64,000 nucleotides of DNA from Modestobacter lapidis (GCA_019779905.1 JABAKE010000003.1:248001-312000); one strand, 5' to 3'; positions 50,301-59,618 are shown, counted from the first letter of the stretch. Program-made: numbers and translations. The notes: generated by a model from the letters alone, not told the origin.

Positions 50301-51494
50301 ATGGCTCTTCGAGCGACCCGCACCCCGCGTGCCCGACGGCTGGCCCTCCCGGCGGCCGCGGTGGCCATCGGTCTGGTGACCGTCGGCTGCGCGCCCAGCT
50401 CCTCCGAGGAGGACTCCGGCTCCTCCGGCGAGGCCGGCACGGTCATCTCCGCCGACGTCCTCGACGAGCTCCGTGCCGTTGTCGAGGAGGCGGCAGCGGT
50501 TCCCGAGTTCGAGCCGCAGGGGCCGGCCTTCTCGGTCGCCCCCCTCGCCGGTCAGAAGATCCTCTCGATGCCGGTCAGCAGCCAGCTCAAGGGCTGTGAC
50601 GACATGGCCCGCCAGGTCGTCGACATCGCGAAGAGCATCGGCATGCCCGACAGCACCTACTTCCAGAACGACGGCGGCCCGGCGGCCTGGGTGCAGGGCA
50701 TGAACCAGGCGATCAACGGTGGCTACGACGGTGTGGCCCTGGTGTGCGGCATCGACCCGGCGTCGCTGGCCCCGCAGATGGCCGCGGCCGAGGCGGCGGG
50801 CATCGAGGTCGTGGACATGCACCTCGCCGACGTCTCCGAGCCCGCCTCCGACCTCATCGCCGCGCAGACCAACGGCGAGTTCAACCGCGCCATGGAGGTG
50901 AGCGTGGCCGCGGCGCTGGTGGAGGCCAACGGCAACCCCATCGACGCCCTGATGATCACGTCGAACGAGAACCCGCCGTCCATCGGCATGGAGCAGACGG
51001 TCAAGGACGAGTTCGCCCGGCTCTGCGGCGACGAGTGCGGCGTCGAGACGATCAACATCCCGATCACCGAGTACGCCACCAAGCTGTCCGGCGCGGTGAG
51101 CTCCGCGCTGGTGGCGAACCCGGACATCGAAGCCGTCTTCATGGCCTTCGACGCCCAGACGCCCTTCGTCGTCTCGGCGCTCAAGGCCTCCCGCACCGAC
51201 GCCAAGACCTACGCCTTCGGCGCGGACGAGCCGGCCATCGAGATGATGACCGATCCGTCCAACCCGATGGGCGGCGACATGGGCCCCAGCTTCCCGTGGA
51301 TGGCCTACAGCGGTGCCGACCAGCTCTTCCGGGTGATGGCCGGTGAGCCGGCGATCCCGGCGGCCGAGGCCTTCGCGCCCTACCGCATGTTCACCCCGGA
51401 GAACGCCGACGAGGCCACCCCGCCCGACTACGGCTTCGGCGACTCCTACGTGCAGGGCTACCGCGACCTCTGGCTCGACGCCCCGCCCGCCTGA
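50301..51494 (+). CDS. ABC substrate-binding lipoprotein of importer 2
   Basis: 397 residues. Signal peptide with an Arg-rich start and lipobox VTVGC (Cys about 33), then a Ser/Glu/Gly linker. The binding fold is of the sugar type but divergent: LAGQKILSMPVSSQLKGCDD replaces the usual first strand, and GYDGVALVCGIDPASLAPQM and AAGIEVVDMHLADV are clear. Cys pairs near GCDDMA and RLCGDECGVE could form disulfides. Its operon also holds ATPase, permease, a VOC protein and a flavin reductase under site E, so the ligand is probably the aromatic substrate or a conjugate (inference). Confidence 0.88.
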   Translation: MALRATRTPRARRLALPAAAVAIGLVTVGCAPSSSEEDSGSSGEAGTVISADVLDELRAVVEEAAAVPEFEPQGPAFSVAPLAGQKILSMPVSSQLKGCDDMARQVVDIAKSIGMPDSTYFQNDGGPAAWVQGMNQAINGGYDGVALVCGIDPASLAPQMAAAEAAGIEVVDMHLADVSEPASDLIAAQTNGEFNRAMEVSVAAALVEANGNPIDALMITSNENPPSIGMEQTVKDEFARLCGDECGVETINIPITEYATKLSGAVSSALVANPDIEAVFMAFDAQTPFVVSALKASRTDAKTYAFGADEPAIEMMTDPSNPMGGDMGPSFPWMAYSGADQLFRVMAGEPAIPAAEAFAPYRMFTPENADEATPPDYGFGDSYVQGYRDLWLDAPPA

Positions 51495-51502
51495 TCCACG
51501 GC

Positions 51503-51535
51503 TCCGGCGGTCCCCGCGACGCGGGGACCGCCGGA
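51503..51535 (+). terminator. intercistronic hairpin after the binding-protein gene
   Basis: TCCGGCGGTCCCCGCG (51503-51518), a single A, then the exact reverse complement (51520-51535). It begins 8 bases after the lipoprotein stop and 85 bases before the ATPase gene. Partial termination here would give more binding protein than ATPase. Confidence 0.65.
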
Positions 51536-51620
51536 CCGCTCGACCGACACACCCGTGGGACGACGGCGGATGCGCACGTCCGCCCGCGTCCCACGTCCAC
51601 CCGGCAGATGGGCAGCACGG

Positions 51621-53228
51621 ATGTCGACCACGGCACTGGAACTCCACAACATCTCGAAGGTCTTCGGTGGCACGCGCGCACTCAGCGGCGTGGACATGAC
51701 CGTCCAGCACGGCGAGGTGCTGGCACTGCTGGGCGAGAACGGCTGCGGCAAGTCGACCCTGGTCAAGGTGCTGGCCGGCGTGCACGAGCCGGAGCCCGGC
51801 GGCCGGCTGGTCGTCGACGGCACCGAGGTCCCGCTCCCCATGCCGCTGGGTACCTCCAGCGACCTCGGGCTCTGCTTCGTCCACCAGGACCTCGGCCTGG
51901 CCCGCCCGCTGACGGTGCTGGAGAACCTCCTCGGTTTCGCGCAGGAGGGCGCCTCCCGGTGGAACATCCGCTGGGGCCGGGAGGTCCGCAAGGCGCGGGA
52001 GATGCTCCGCTCCTACGGCGTCCTCGTCGACCCGATGGCGGTGGTCAACCAGTTGCCCCCGGTCGACCAGGCGCTGGTCGCGATCGCCCGCGCCGCCGAG
52101 CAGCTCAAGCAGCACCGGGAACGCACCGGGGCCACCTCGTCGGTGCTCGTGCTCGACGAGCCGACGGTCTTCCTGCCCGAGGAGGAGGTCAGCTTCCTCT
52201 TCGACCTCATCCGCACGGTGGTGGCCGGTGGGTCCAGCGTCATCTTCATCTCCCACGACCTGCCCGCCGTCCGCGAGATCGCCGACCGGCTCACCGTGCT
52301 GCGGGACGGCCGGGTGGTGGCGCACGCCTCGATGAGCGACGTGACCGACGACGAGATCGTCGAACTGATCGTCGGTGCGGGCGCCGCGACGAAGACCGCC
52401 TTCGGCCACGGCGGGGGCGCGCCGACCGACCGCGCCTTCGACCGGACCCCCGGTGCCGGCCTCGACGTCCGGGGCCTGGTGGGTGGACGGCTCACCGGCC
52501 TGGACCTCGCCGTCGCGCCGGGCGAGGTGGTCGGGCTGGCCGGCCTGCTCGGCTCCGGTGCCGAGGACGCGCCGTACCTGCTCTTCGGTGCCCGGTCCGC
52601 CACCGCCGGCGAGATCACGGTGCACGGCCGCACCCTGCCGGTCGACCGGCAGCAGCCGGCGCTGGCCGTCGACGCGGGCCTGGCCCTGATCCCCGCCGAC
52701 CGACGGCGCGACGCGATCGCCCCGGGGGTCTCGGTGGCCGAGAACATGATGCTGCTGGTCGTCGCGACGTTCCGGCGGCGCGGTGTCCTGCAGACCCGGC
52801 GGATGCGCGCCACCGCCGACCAGCGGGCCGACGCGCTGGACGTGCGGCCGCGCCGCACGTCGGTGCCGGTGGGCACGCTCAGCGGCGGCAACGCCCAGAA
52901 GGTCGTGCTTGCCAAGTGGCTGGAGATCTCCCCGAAGGTGCTGTTGCTGCACGAGCCCACGCAGGGCGTCGACGTGGCGGCCCGGGCCGAGATCTACCGG
53001 GTCATCAGACGCGCCACCGAGACCGGGATGTCGGTGCTGTGGGTCTCCAGCGACTTCGACGAGCTGGCCACCGTCAGCGACCGGGTGGTCGTCGTCAGCG
53101 GCGGCACCGCCGTCTCCACCGTCGAGGGCAGCGACATCACCCCCGAGGCCATCACCACGGCCGTCTACGGCGCCGCCCGGGCGACCGGGGAATCCACCAT
53201 CACGACAGCGGGAGCGGCCACATCATGA
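51621..53228 (+). CDS. ABC importer 2 ATPase, RbsA-like, with weakened sites
   Basis: 535 residues. N-half: intact Walker A GENGCGKST (about 36) and VLVLDEPTVFLP, but the signature is reduced to QLPPVDQALVAIARA. C-half: Walker A degenerate (GLLGSGAEDAP), signature LSGGNAQKV intact, Walker B LLLHEPTQGVD with His for Asp. RbsA proteins usually keep one good composite site, as here (N-half Walker A with C-half signature). Stop overlaps the permease ATG. Confidence 0.9.
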   Translation: MSTTALELHNISKVFGGTRALSGVDMTVQHGEVLALLGENGCGKSTLVKVLAGVHEPEPGGRLVVDGTEVPLPMPLGTSSDLGLCFVHQDLGLARPLTVLENLLGFAQEGASRWNIRWGREVRKAREMLRSYGVLVDPMAVVNQLPPVDQALVAIARAAEQLKQHRERTGATSSVLVLDEPTVFLPEEEVSFLFDLIRTVVAGGSSVIFISHDLPAVREIADRLTVLRDGRVVAHASMSDVTDDEIVELIVGAGAATKTAFGHGGGAPTDRAFDRTPGAGLDVRGLVGGRLTGLDLAVAPGEVVGLAGLLGSGAEDAPYLLFGARSATAGEITVHGRTLPVDRQQPALAVDAGLALIPADRRRDAIAPGVSVAENMMLLVVATFRRRGVLQTRRMRATADQRADALDVRPRRTSVPVGTLSGGNAQKVVLAKWLEISPKVLLLHEPTQGVDVAARAEIYRVIRRATETGMSVLWVSSDFDELATVSDRVVVVSGGTAVSTVEGSDITPEAITTAVYGAARATGESTITTAGAATS

Positions 53229-54238
53229 GCACGACGGACGTCGCGGAGCGACGCGGGGCCGAGGGCGCCCCTGGCGAGAGCGGCACGCCGCCGACCACGA
53301 AGACCCGGGGCAGCTGGGCGGAGAAGGCGGCACTGCCGCTGGCCTGGGTGGTGCTGTTCGCCGTCTTCGCCGCGCTGAACCCCGACCGGTTCCTCTCCAT
53401 GGGGAACATCTCGAACATCCTGGGCTCGCAGTCGATCCTGTTCATGCTCGCCCTGGCGGCCCTGCTGCCCTCGATGGTCGGCGACATCGACCTGTCGCTG
53501 GGCAGCATCGGCGGGCTCTCGGCCATCCTCGTCGCGGTGCTGAACGTGCAGCAGGGCGTGCCGATCGGGCTGGCCTGCCTCCTGGCCATCGGCGCCGGCG
53601 CGCTCTGCGGGGCGGCGAACGCGCTGTTCGTCGTCCGCTTCAGGACCGAGCCGTTCATCATGACGCTGGGCACCGGCACGTTCTTCGGCGGGCTGATCTT
53701 CTGGATCGCCAACTCGACCACCATCGTGGGGGTGTCCGGCACGCTCTCGGAGTGGACGTACGTGCGGGTGATCGCCGGTATCCCGATCCAGTTCTACTAC
53801 TGCCTGCTCGTGATGCTGCTCATCTGGTACGTGTCCACCTACACCCCGCTGGGTGTGCGGGCGCTGTTCGTCGGGCAGTCCCGCGACGTCGCGGCGCTGA
53901 GCGGGATCAAGTCCGACCGGATCCGGTGGGGCGCGTTCGTGCTGGCCGGCGTGATCGCCGCCCTGGGGGGCATCCTCTACGTGGGCACCACCGGATCGGC
54001 CGGCCCCTCCTCGGTGGGCGCCTTCCTGCTGCCCGCCTACGCGGCGATCTTCCTGGGCGCGACCTCGATCCAGCCCGGCCGGTTCAACGCGCTGGGCACC
54101 GGGGTGGCCGTGCTCTTCCTGGCCACCGGTGTGGCCGGACTGCAGCTGCTGGGGGCGCAGGACTACGCCCAGCAGCTCTTCTACGGCGGCGCGCTGGTCG
54201 CCGCGGTGACGCTGTCCCGGTACCTGCGGCGGACCTGA
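53225..54238 (+). CDS. ABC importer 2 permease, ribose type
   Basis: 337 residues from ATG 53225 (ATGA overlap with the ATPase). A hydrophilic Gly/Thr-rich N-terminus of about 35 residues precedes about nine hydrophobic segments. Family loops: MVGDIDLSLGSIGGLSAI (about 95) and AIFLGATSIQPGRFN (about 275). It is only distantly similar to the permease at 8484, and gene order differs (binding protein-ATPase-permease here; permease-binding protein-ATPase there), so the two importers are not recent duplicates. Confidence 0.92.
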   Translation: MSTTDVAERRGAEGAPGESGTPPTTKTRGSWAEKAALPLAWVVLFAVFAALNPDRFLSMGNISNILGSQSILFMLALAALLPSMVGDIDLSLGSIGGLSAILVAVLNVQQGVPIGLACLLAIGAGALCGAANALFVVRFRTEPFIMTLGTGTFFGGLIFWIANSTTIVGVSGTLSEWTYVRVIAGIPIQFYYCLLVMLLIWYVSTYTPLGVRALFVGQSRDVAALSGIKSDRIRWGAFVLAGVIAALGGILYVGTTGSAGPSSVGAFLLPAYAAIFLGATSIQPGRFNALGTGVAVLFLATGVAGLQLLGAQDYAQQLFYGGALVAAVTLSRYLRRT

Positions 54239-54240
54239 CC

Positions 54241-54780
54241 GTGGCCGAGTTCGGCTTCGGGCAGCCCCGCGGCGGGATCGTCCAGACGGCCTACGTGGTG
54301 CCCGACGTGCGCGCGGCCATCGCCGCCTGGGTGGCCGACCTCGGCGTGGGGCCGTGGTTCCTGCTGGAGCACTTCACCGGCGTCGACGCGGTGTACCGCG
54401 GCGAGCCCAGCCGGGCCGACGTGGCGATCGCGATGGCGTTCGCCGGGCACATGCAGATCGAGCTGATCCAGCCGTTGGACGACGCCCCGTCGGTCTACCG
54501 GGAGACCGTGCAGCAGCGCGGGTGGGGCTTCCACCACGTCGGCCTGGCCACCGACGACCTGGCCGCGGACGTCGCCGCCCGCGAGGCGGCCGGTGCCACG
54601 GTGGCCTTCCGGGCGGGCGTGCCCACCGGCGGAACGGTCGTCTACCTCGACGGCGGACCTGCCCTGCCCGGCTTCGTGGAGCTGATCGAGGGCACCGCCG
54701 GGATGGACGACATGTTCACCCGATACTGGCTGGCGTCGGTCGGCTGGGACGGCCGCGACCCGGTCCGCCCCTTCGGCTGA
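54241..54780 (+). CDS. VOC/glyoxalase-fold protein
   Basis: 179 residues from GTG 54241, two bases after the permease stop. Vicinal-oxygen-chelate fold: IVQTAYVVPDVRAAIAAWV opens the first module, MQIELIQPLDDAPSVY gives the metal Glu, GWGFHHVGLATDD opens the second module with its His, and LPGFVELIEG has the last Glu. The metal set H-x-E/H-E looks intact. The group includes epimerases, lyases and dioxygenases; operon context favours a catabolic isomerase or lyase. Confidence 0.82.
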   Translation: MAEFGFGQPRGGIVQTAYVVPDVRAAIAAWVADLGVGPWFLLEHFTGVDAVYRGEPSRADVAIAMAFAGHMQIELIQPLDDAPSVYRETVQQRGWGFHHVGLATDDLAADVAAREAAGATVAFRAGVPTGGTVVYLDGGPALPGFVELIEGTAGMDDMFTRYWLASVGWDGRDPVRPFG

Positions 54781-54811
54781 CCCACCCACGAGAACCATGG
54801 AGGACGACCCG

Positions 54812-55318
54812 ATGACCTCTCCCGCCGATGAACGGCCGGACCTGCAGACGCGTTTCCGCGAGGTGATGGCCGGCGTGGCCACGCCGGTGTCGGTGGTGAC
54901 CGCCATGGGTGACGGGCTGCCGCACGGGACCACGGTGAGCGCGTTCGCCTCGCTGTCGATGGAACCGCCGATGGTGCTGGTCTCCCTCGACCGCGGCTCG
55001 GACCTGCTCGCCCTGGTCCGGGACACGCACCGCTTCGGGGTCAACGTGCTGGGAGCCGACCAGTCGGAGCTGGCGCTGGCCTTCGCCCGCAAGGGCGGGA
55101 CGGGCAAGTTCAACGGCGTGCGCTGGGAGGTCGACTCCGACCTGCCGCGGCTGCCCGGCGCGCCCGGTTGGCTGGCCTGCGAGGTCGCCCAGCTCGTCGA
55201 GGGGGGCGATCACGTGGTCGCGCTGGGCACCGTCGTGGCCGCCGACACCGTGCACGGCCAGCCGCTGACCTATCACGGCCGGCTCTTCGGGACCCACGCC
55301 GCGCTCGACGGTCTCTGA
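54812..55318 (+). CDS. flavin reductase, HpaC/HsaB-like
   Basis: 168 residues. Start ATG 54812 is set by GGAGG nine bases upstream; an in-frame ATG at 54797 contains that ribosome site. The flavin-reductase-domain core VMAGVATPVSVVTAMGDGLP, HGTTVSAFASLSMEPPMVL and FGVNVLGADQSELALAFA are typical, as is the C-terminal GRLFG. It reduces free FMN or FAD with NAD(P)H for a partner monooxygenase; the HsaA-like enzyme at 45974 has no other reductase in the window. Last gene of the importer 2 operon. Confidence 0.88.
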   Translation: MTSPADERPDLQTRFREVMAGVATPVSVVTAMGDGLPHGTTVSAFASLSMEPPMVLVSLDRGSDLLALVRDTHRFGVNVLGADQSELALAFARKGGTGKFNGVRWEVDSDLPRLPGAPGWLACEVAQLVEGGDHVVALGTVVAADTVHGQPLTYHGRLFGTHAALDGL

Positions 55319-55336
55319 CCCGTCGCCGCAGGCTGC

Positions 55337-56164
55337 TCAGGCGCTGGCCGGGCCGGCCTCGGGACGGCGGAGCTCGACGTGCGGCCGGCTCTGCCACAGC
55401 GCCCATTCCGTGCTGACGTCGCCGGCGGTGCGGAGCAGCAGCGGTAGGTGCTCGTGGACCAGCCGGTCGGTGGAGGTCTCCGCGGCATGGACGGTGACGT
55501 TCATGGCTGCCCGGACCGCGCCGGCGCTGTCGCGCACCGGAACGGCGACCGAGCGCACCCCGGGTGCCAGCTCCTCGTCGGCCAGGGCCCAGCCCCGGGC
55601 GCGCACCTCGCTGAGCTCCGCGCGCAGTTCCTCGGCGGTGCGGGAGACGTTGGGCGGCAGCCCCGACCGGCTGGGCTCGGCCAGCGTCGCGTCGAGCTGC
55701 TCGGTGGTCAGGCCGGCGAGCAGCACCTTGCCCTGCGAGGTCTGCACCGCCGGGAACCGGGTGCCGATGTCGACCCGCAGGGCGATCAGCTTGGGCACCG
55801 CGACCCGGGCGACGTAGACGATGTCCGCCCCGTCCAGCTGGGCCATCGAGGAGGACTCCCCGGTCCGGCCGACCAGCTCCTCCAGGTGCGGGCGGGCGAT
55901 GTCCCAGAGGCTGAGCGCCCCGACGTAGGCCATGCCCAGCGACAGCACCTTGGGCGTGAGCTGGAAGACGCCGCCGGTGCTGGTCACGAAACCGAGCTCC
56001 TCGAGGGTGAGCAGCAGCCGCCGGGCCGTCGGGCGCGCCAGCGAGGCGGCCGAGGCCACCTCGGTCAGCGACATGGTCCGCCGGTCCGGGTTGAAGCACG
56101 CGAGCACGTCCAGGCCGCGTGCCAGGGCCTCGACGAAGTCGGGTCCGGTACCGCGCCCTGCCAT
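55337..56164 (-). CDS. IclR-family regulator (PcaR-like), copy 2
   Basis: 275 residues. Same architecture as the gene at 38141 and very similar throughout: DFVEALARGLDVLACF, ARPTARRLLLTLEELGFV, TSQGKVLLAGL and SVAVPVRDSAGAVRAAMNV nearly repeat. It ends ELRRPEAGPASA without the tetrapeptide tail. The wing/HTH differs at few positions, so the two may recognise related DNA. It converges with the reductase gene (18-base gap) and closes the catabolic block. Candidate reader of one of the two operator classes. Confidence 0.92.
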   Translation of the reverse strand: MAGRGTGPDFVEALARGLDVLACFNPDRRTMSLTEVASAASLARPTARRLLLTLEELGFVTSTGGVFQLTPKVLSLGMAYVGALSLWDIARPHLEELVGRTGESSSMAQLDGADIVYVARVAVPKLIALRVDIGTRFPAVQTSQGKVLLAGLTTEQLDATLAEPSRSGLPPNVSRTAEELRAELSEVRARGWALADEELAPGVRSVAVPVRDSAGAVRAAMNVTVHAAETSTDRLVHEHLPLLLRTAGDVSTEWALWQSRPHVELRRPEAGPASA

Positions 56165-56278
56165 CGTTTGCGTCCCCTCGTGCTGCCGTCGTCCGTCGCG
56201 CACGAGCGTCTCACGTTCCACGCCTCCGGCCGGCATTCCGCTCGCCGGTGGACGCGCCCGCGGGGGTGGCCGGATACG

Positions 56279-56288
56279 TGGACGTCCA
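56279..56288. promoter_or_regulatory. TGGACGTCCA palindrome between IclR copy 2 and icmF
   Basis: A perfect 10-bp palindrome in the 211-base divergent gap, 115 bases upstream of the IclR start and 88 bases upstream of icmF. It is related to, but not the same as, CGGAC-N4-GTCCG. Possible autoregulatory site; short enough to occur by chance. Confidence 0.3.
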
Positions 56289-56375
56289 AGCATATCGGCC
56301 GTAGAGTCCGGACCAGCCGCGGACGACGGTGCCGGCCGGTGCCGGGCCGTTCCGGGGCCCCGCGCGAGGAGACGC

Positions 56376-59300
56376 ATGGCGACCGCCCCGGACCTGCACG
56401 TGCCCACCCACCCGGTGCGCTTCGTGACCGCCGCGAGCCTCTTCGACGGGCACGATGCCGCGATCAACGTGATGCGCCGGCTGCTGCAGTCGCAGGGGGC
56501 CGAGGTGGTCCACCTGGGCCACGACCGGGGCGTGGACGCGGTGGTGCGGGCCGCGGTGGAGGAGGACGTCCAGGGCGTCGCCGTCTCCTCCTACCAGGGC
56601 GGGCACGTCGAGTACTTCAGCTACCTGGTCGAGCGGCTGGCCGCGTGCGGTGCCGGGCACGTGCAGGTCTTCGGCGGCGGCGGCGGGGTCATCGTGCCGG
56701 CCGAGATCGCCGTCCTCCGCGACCGCGGCGTGCGCATCTTCGCCCCCGAGGACGGCCAGCGGCTCGGCCTGCCGGGGATGATCAACGAGCTGGTCCGCTG
56801 CTGCGACGTCGACCTCGCCGCGCGGCCGCCGGACGTCGATGCGCTCACCGCGGGCGATCCGGCGGCGCTGGCCCGGGCGGTCACGGTGCTGGAGAGCGGG
56901 CGCTCGCCCGAGCTGGCCGCGCAGCTGCGGGCCGCCGCCGGCCGCCGTGCCGTTCCGGTGCTGGGCATCACCGGCACCGGCGGGTCGGGGAAGTCCTCGC
57001 TCACCGACGAGCTGCTCCGCCGGTTCCGGCGCGACGGCGCCGACCGGCTGCGGATCGCCGTCCTGGCCGTCGACCCGACCCGGCGTCGGGGTGGCGGGGC
57101 GCTGCTCGGTGACCGCATCCGGATGAACGCGCTCGACGGCGGCGACGGCGACCGCACCTTCTTCCGCTCGCTGGCCACCCGCTCGGCCGGCGCCCAGCTG
57201 CCCGAGCACCTCGGCGACGTGCTGGCCGCGGTGCAGGCCGCCGGGTTCGACCTGATCGTCGTGGAGACCCCGGGCATCGGGCAGGGCGACGCCGCGATCA
57301 TTCCGTTCAGCGACGTCTCGCTGTACGTCATGACGCCGGAGTTCGGCGCGGCCTCGCAGCTGGAGAAGATCGACATGCTCGACTTCGCCGATGCCGTGGC
57401 GGTCAACAAGTACGAGCGGCAGGGAGCCGAGGACGCCCGCCGGGACGTCGCCCGCCAGCTGGTGCGCAACCGGGAGGCGTTCGGCACGCCCTGGGAGGAG
57501 ATGCCGGTCTTCGGCACCAGCGCCGCCCGGTTCGACGACGACGGCGTCACCGCCCTGTACCAGCACCTGCGCGACCGGCTGGCCGAGCGGGGGCTGCCCG
57601 CCGTCGGCGGGGCGCTGCCGCCGGTCGACGTCCGGATCTCGACCGGGCTGACCAGCGTCGTCCCGCCGTCCCGGTCCCGGTCGCTGGCCGAGGTGGCCGA
57701 GGCCGTGCGCGACCACCACCGGCAGACCGCCGCCCAGGCCGAGCTGGCGCGCCGGCGCCAGCACCTGCAGACCGTCGCCGGCCTGCTGGACGGCGACCCG
57801 GCGGCCGGGCGGGTGCGGGCGCTGCTCGACGAGGTCGAGGACGAGGTGTCGCCGGACGTCCGGACCGCGCTGGCCGACTGGCCGGACCGGGTGGCGCGGT
57901 ACTCCGGGGACGAGCTGGTCTACACCGTGCGGGGCCGGGAGATCCGCACACCGCTGGCCCGCACGACTCTCTCGGGCACCCGGGTGCCGCGGGTGGCGCT
58001 GCCCCGGACCGCCGACGCCGGCGAGCTGGTGCGCTTCCTCCGCTCGGAGAACCTGCCCGGGGAGTTCCCGTTCACCGCCGGGGTCTTCCCGTTCAAGCGG
58101 GCCGGCGAGCCACCGGCCCGGATGTTCGCCGGTGAGGGCGACGCGTTCCGCACCAACCGGCGGTTCCGGGTGCTGGCCGCGGGCAACGAGGCCACCCGGC
58201 TGTCGACGGCGTTCGACTCGGTGACCCTCTACGGCCGCGACCCCGACCGCCGCCCGGACGTGTACGGCAAGGTCGGCACCTCCGGGGTCTCCATCGCCAC
58301 GCTGGACGACATGGCCGAGCTCTACCGCGGGTTCGACCTGTGCGCGCCCACCACCTCGGTGTCGATGACGATCAACGGGCCCGCCCCCACGGTGTTGGCG
58401 ATGTTCCTGAACACCGCGATCGACCAGGGGCTGGACGCCTTCCGGGCCGAGCAGGAACGCGAGCCGGACGCGGCCGAGGCCGGCGAGGTCCGCGACCGGG
58501 TGCTGGCCGGCGTCCGCGGCACCGTGCAGGCCGACATCCTCAAGGAGGACCAGGGCCAGAACACCTGCATCTTCAGCACCGAGTTCTCGCTGCGGTGCAT
58601 GGCCGACGTGCAGCAGTGGTTCATCGACCACCGGGTGCGGAACTTCTACTCGGTCTCGATCTCCGGATACCACATCGCCGAGGCCGGGGCGAACCCGATC
58701 AGCCAGCTCGCCTTCACCCTCGCCAACGGCCTGACCTACGTCGAGGCGTACCTGGCCCGCGGCATGCACGTCGACGACTTCGCGCCCAACCTGTCGTTCT
58801 TCTTCTCCAACGGGATGGACGCCGAGTACACGGTGATCGGCCGGGTGGCCCGGCGGATCTGGGCGATCGCGCTGCGCGACCGCTACGGCGCGAACACCCG
58901 GTCGCAGCAGCTGAAGTACCACGTGCAGACCTCGGGCCGGTCGCTGCACGCGCAGGAAATGGACTTCAACGACATCCGCACCACCCTGCAGGCGCTGTGC
59001 GCGGTGTACGACAACGCCAGCAGCCTGCACACCAACGCCTACGACGAGGCGGTGACCACGCCCAGCGAGCAGTCCGTGCGCCGGGCGCTGGCCATCCAGG
59101 TGATCATCGACCGGGAATGGGGGCTGGCCGGCAACGAGAACCCGCTGCAGGGCTCGGCCGTGGTCGAGGAGCTCACCGACCTGGTCGAGGAGGCGGTGCT
59201 GGCCGAGTTCGACCGGATCGCCGAGCGCGGGGGAGTGCTCGGCGCGATGGAGACCGGCTACCAGCGCGGCCGGATCCAGGACGAGTCGATGCGCTACGAG

Positions 59301-59618
59301 CACCGCAAGCACGACGGCAGCCTGCCCATCGTCGGGGTGAACACCTTCCTCGACCCGCACCGCGACGAGCAGCCGCCCGCGCCGGTCGAGCTCGCCCGGG
59401 CCACGGCGGCGGAGAAGGAGTCGCAGCTGGCCCGGCTGGCCGACTTCCAGGCCCGGCACGCCGCCGATGCGCCCGGGGCCCTGGCCCGGCTGCAGGAGGC
59501 CGCGACATCCGGCGGGAACGTGTTCGACGCCCTGATGGACGCCGTCCGGTACTGCTCGCTGGGGCAGATCACCGAGGCGTTCTTCGAGGTCGGCGGGCAG
59601 TACCGGCGGAGCGTGTGA
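56376..59618 (+). CDS. icmF: fused isobutyryl-CoA mutase (B12 - GTPase - mutase)
   Basis: 1080 residues, the full length of IcmF. Order: B12-binding domain (FDGHDAAINV, DxH at 24-26), a MeaB-like G-protein domain (Walker A GTGGSGKSS at about 200; NKYE as base-recognition motif), a linker, and the mutase barrel from about 560 (TSVSMTINGPAPTVLAMF; YHVQTSGRSLHAQEMDFN). It interconverts isobutyryl-CoA and butyryl-CoA, and in some members pivalyl-CoA, with adenosylcobalamin; the GTPase domain guards the cofactor. ATG 56376 has GAGGAG upstream. Its TGA overlaps the MarR ATG. Confidence 0.95.
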   Translation: MATAPDLHVPTHPVRFVTAASLFDGHDAAINVMRRLLQSQGAEVVHLGHDRGVDAVVRAAVEEDVQGVAVSSYQGGHVEYFSYLVERLAACGAGHVQVFGGGGGVIVPAEIAVLRDRGVRIFAPEDGQRLGLPGMINELVRCCDVDLAARPPDVDALTAGDPAALARAVTVLESGRSPELAAQLRAAAGRRAVPVLGITGTGGSGKSSLTDELLRRFRRDGADRLRIAVLAVDPTRRRGGGALLGDRIRMNALDGGDGDRTFFRSLATRSAGAQLPEHLGDVLAAVQAAGFDLIVVETPGIGQGDAAIIPFSDVSLYVMTPEFGAASQLEKIDMLDFADAVAVNKYERQGAEDARRDVARQLVRNREAFGTPWEEMPVFGTSAARFDDDGVTALYQHLRDRLAERGLPAVGGALPPVDVRISTGLTSVVPPSRSRSLAEVAEAVRDHHRQTAAQAELARRRQHLQTVAGLLDGDPAAGRVRALLDEVEDEVSPDVRTALADWPDRVARYSGDELVYTVRGREIRTPLARTTLSGTRVPRVALPRTADAGELVRFLRSENLPGEFPFTAGVFPFKRAGEPPARMFAGEGDAFRTNRRFRVLAAGNEATRLSTAFDSVTLYGRDPDRRPDVYGKVGTSGVSIATLDDMAELYRGFDLCAPTTSVSMTINGPAPTVLAMFLNTAIDQGLDAFRAEQEREPDAAEAGEVRDRVLAGVRGTVQADILKEDQGQNTCIFSTEFSLRCMADVQQWFIDHRVRNFYSVSISGYHIAEAGANPISQLAFTLANGLTYVEAYLARGMHVDDFAPNLSFFFSNGMDAEYTVIGRVARRIWAIALRDRYGANTRSQQLKYHVQTSGRSLHAQEMDFNDIRTTLQALCAVYDNASSLHTNAYDEAVTTPSEQSVRRALAIQVIIDREWGLAGNENPLQGSAVVEELTDLVEEAVLAEFDRIAERGGVLGAMETGYQRGRIQDESMRYEHRKHDGSLPIVGVNTFLDPHRDEQPPAPVELARATAAEKESQLARLADFQARHAADAPGALARLQEAATSGGNVFDALMDAVRYCSLGQITEAFFEVGGQYRRSV

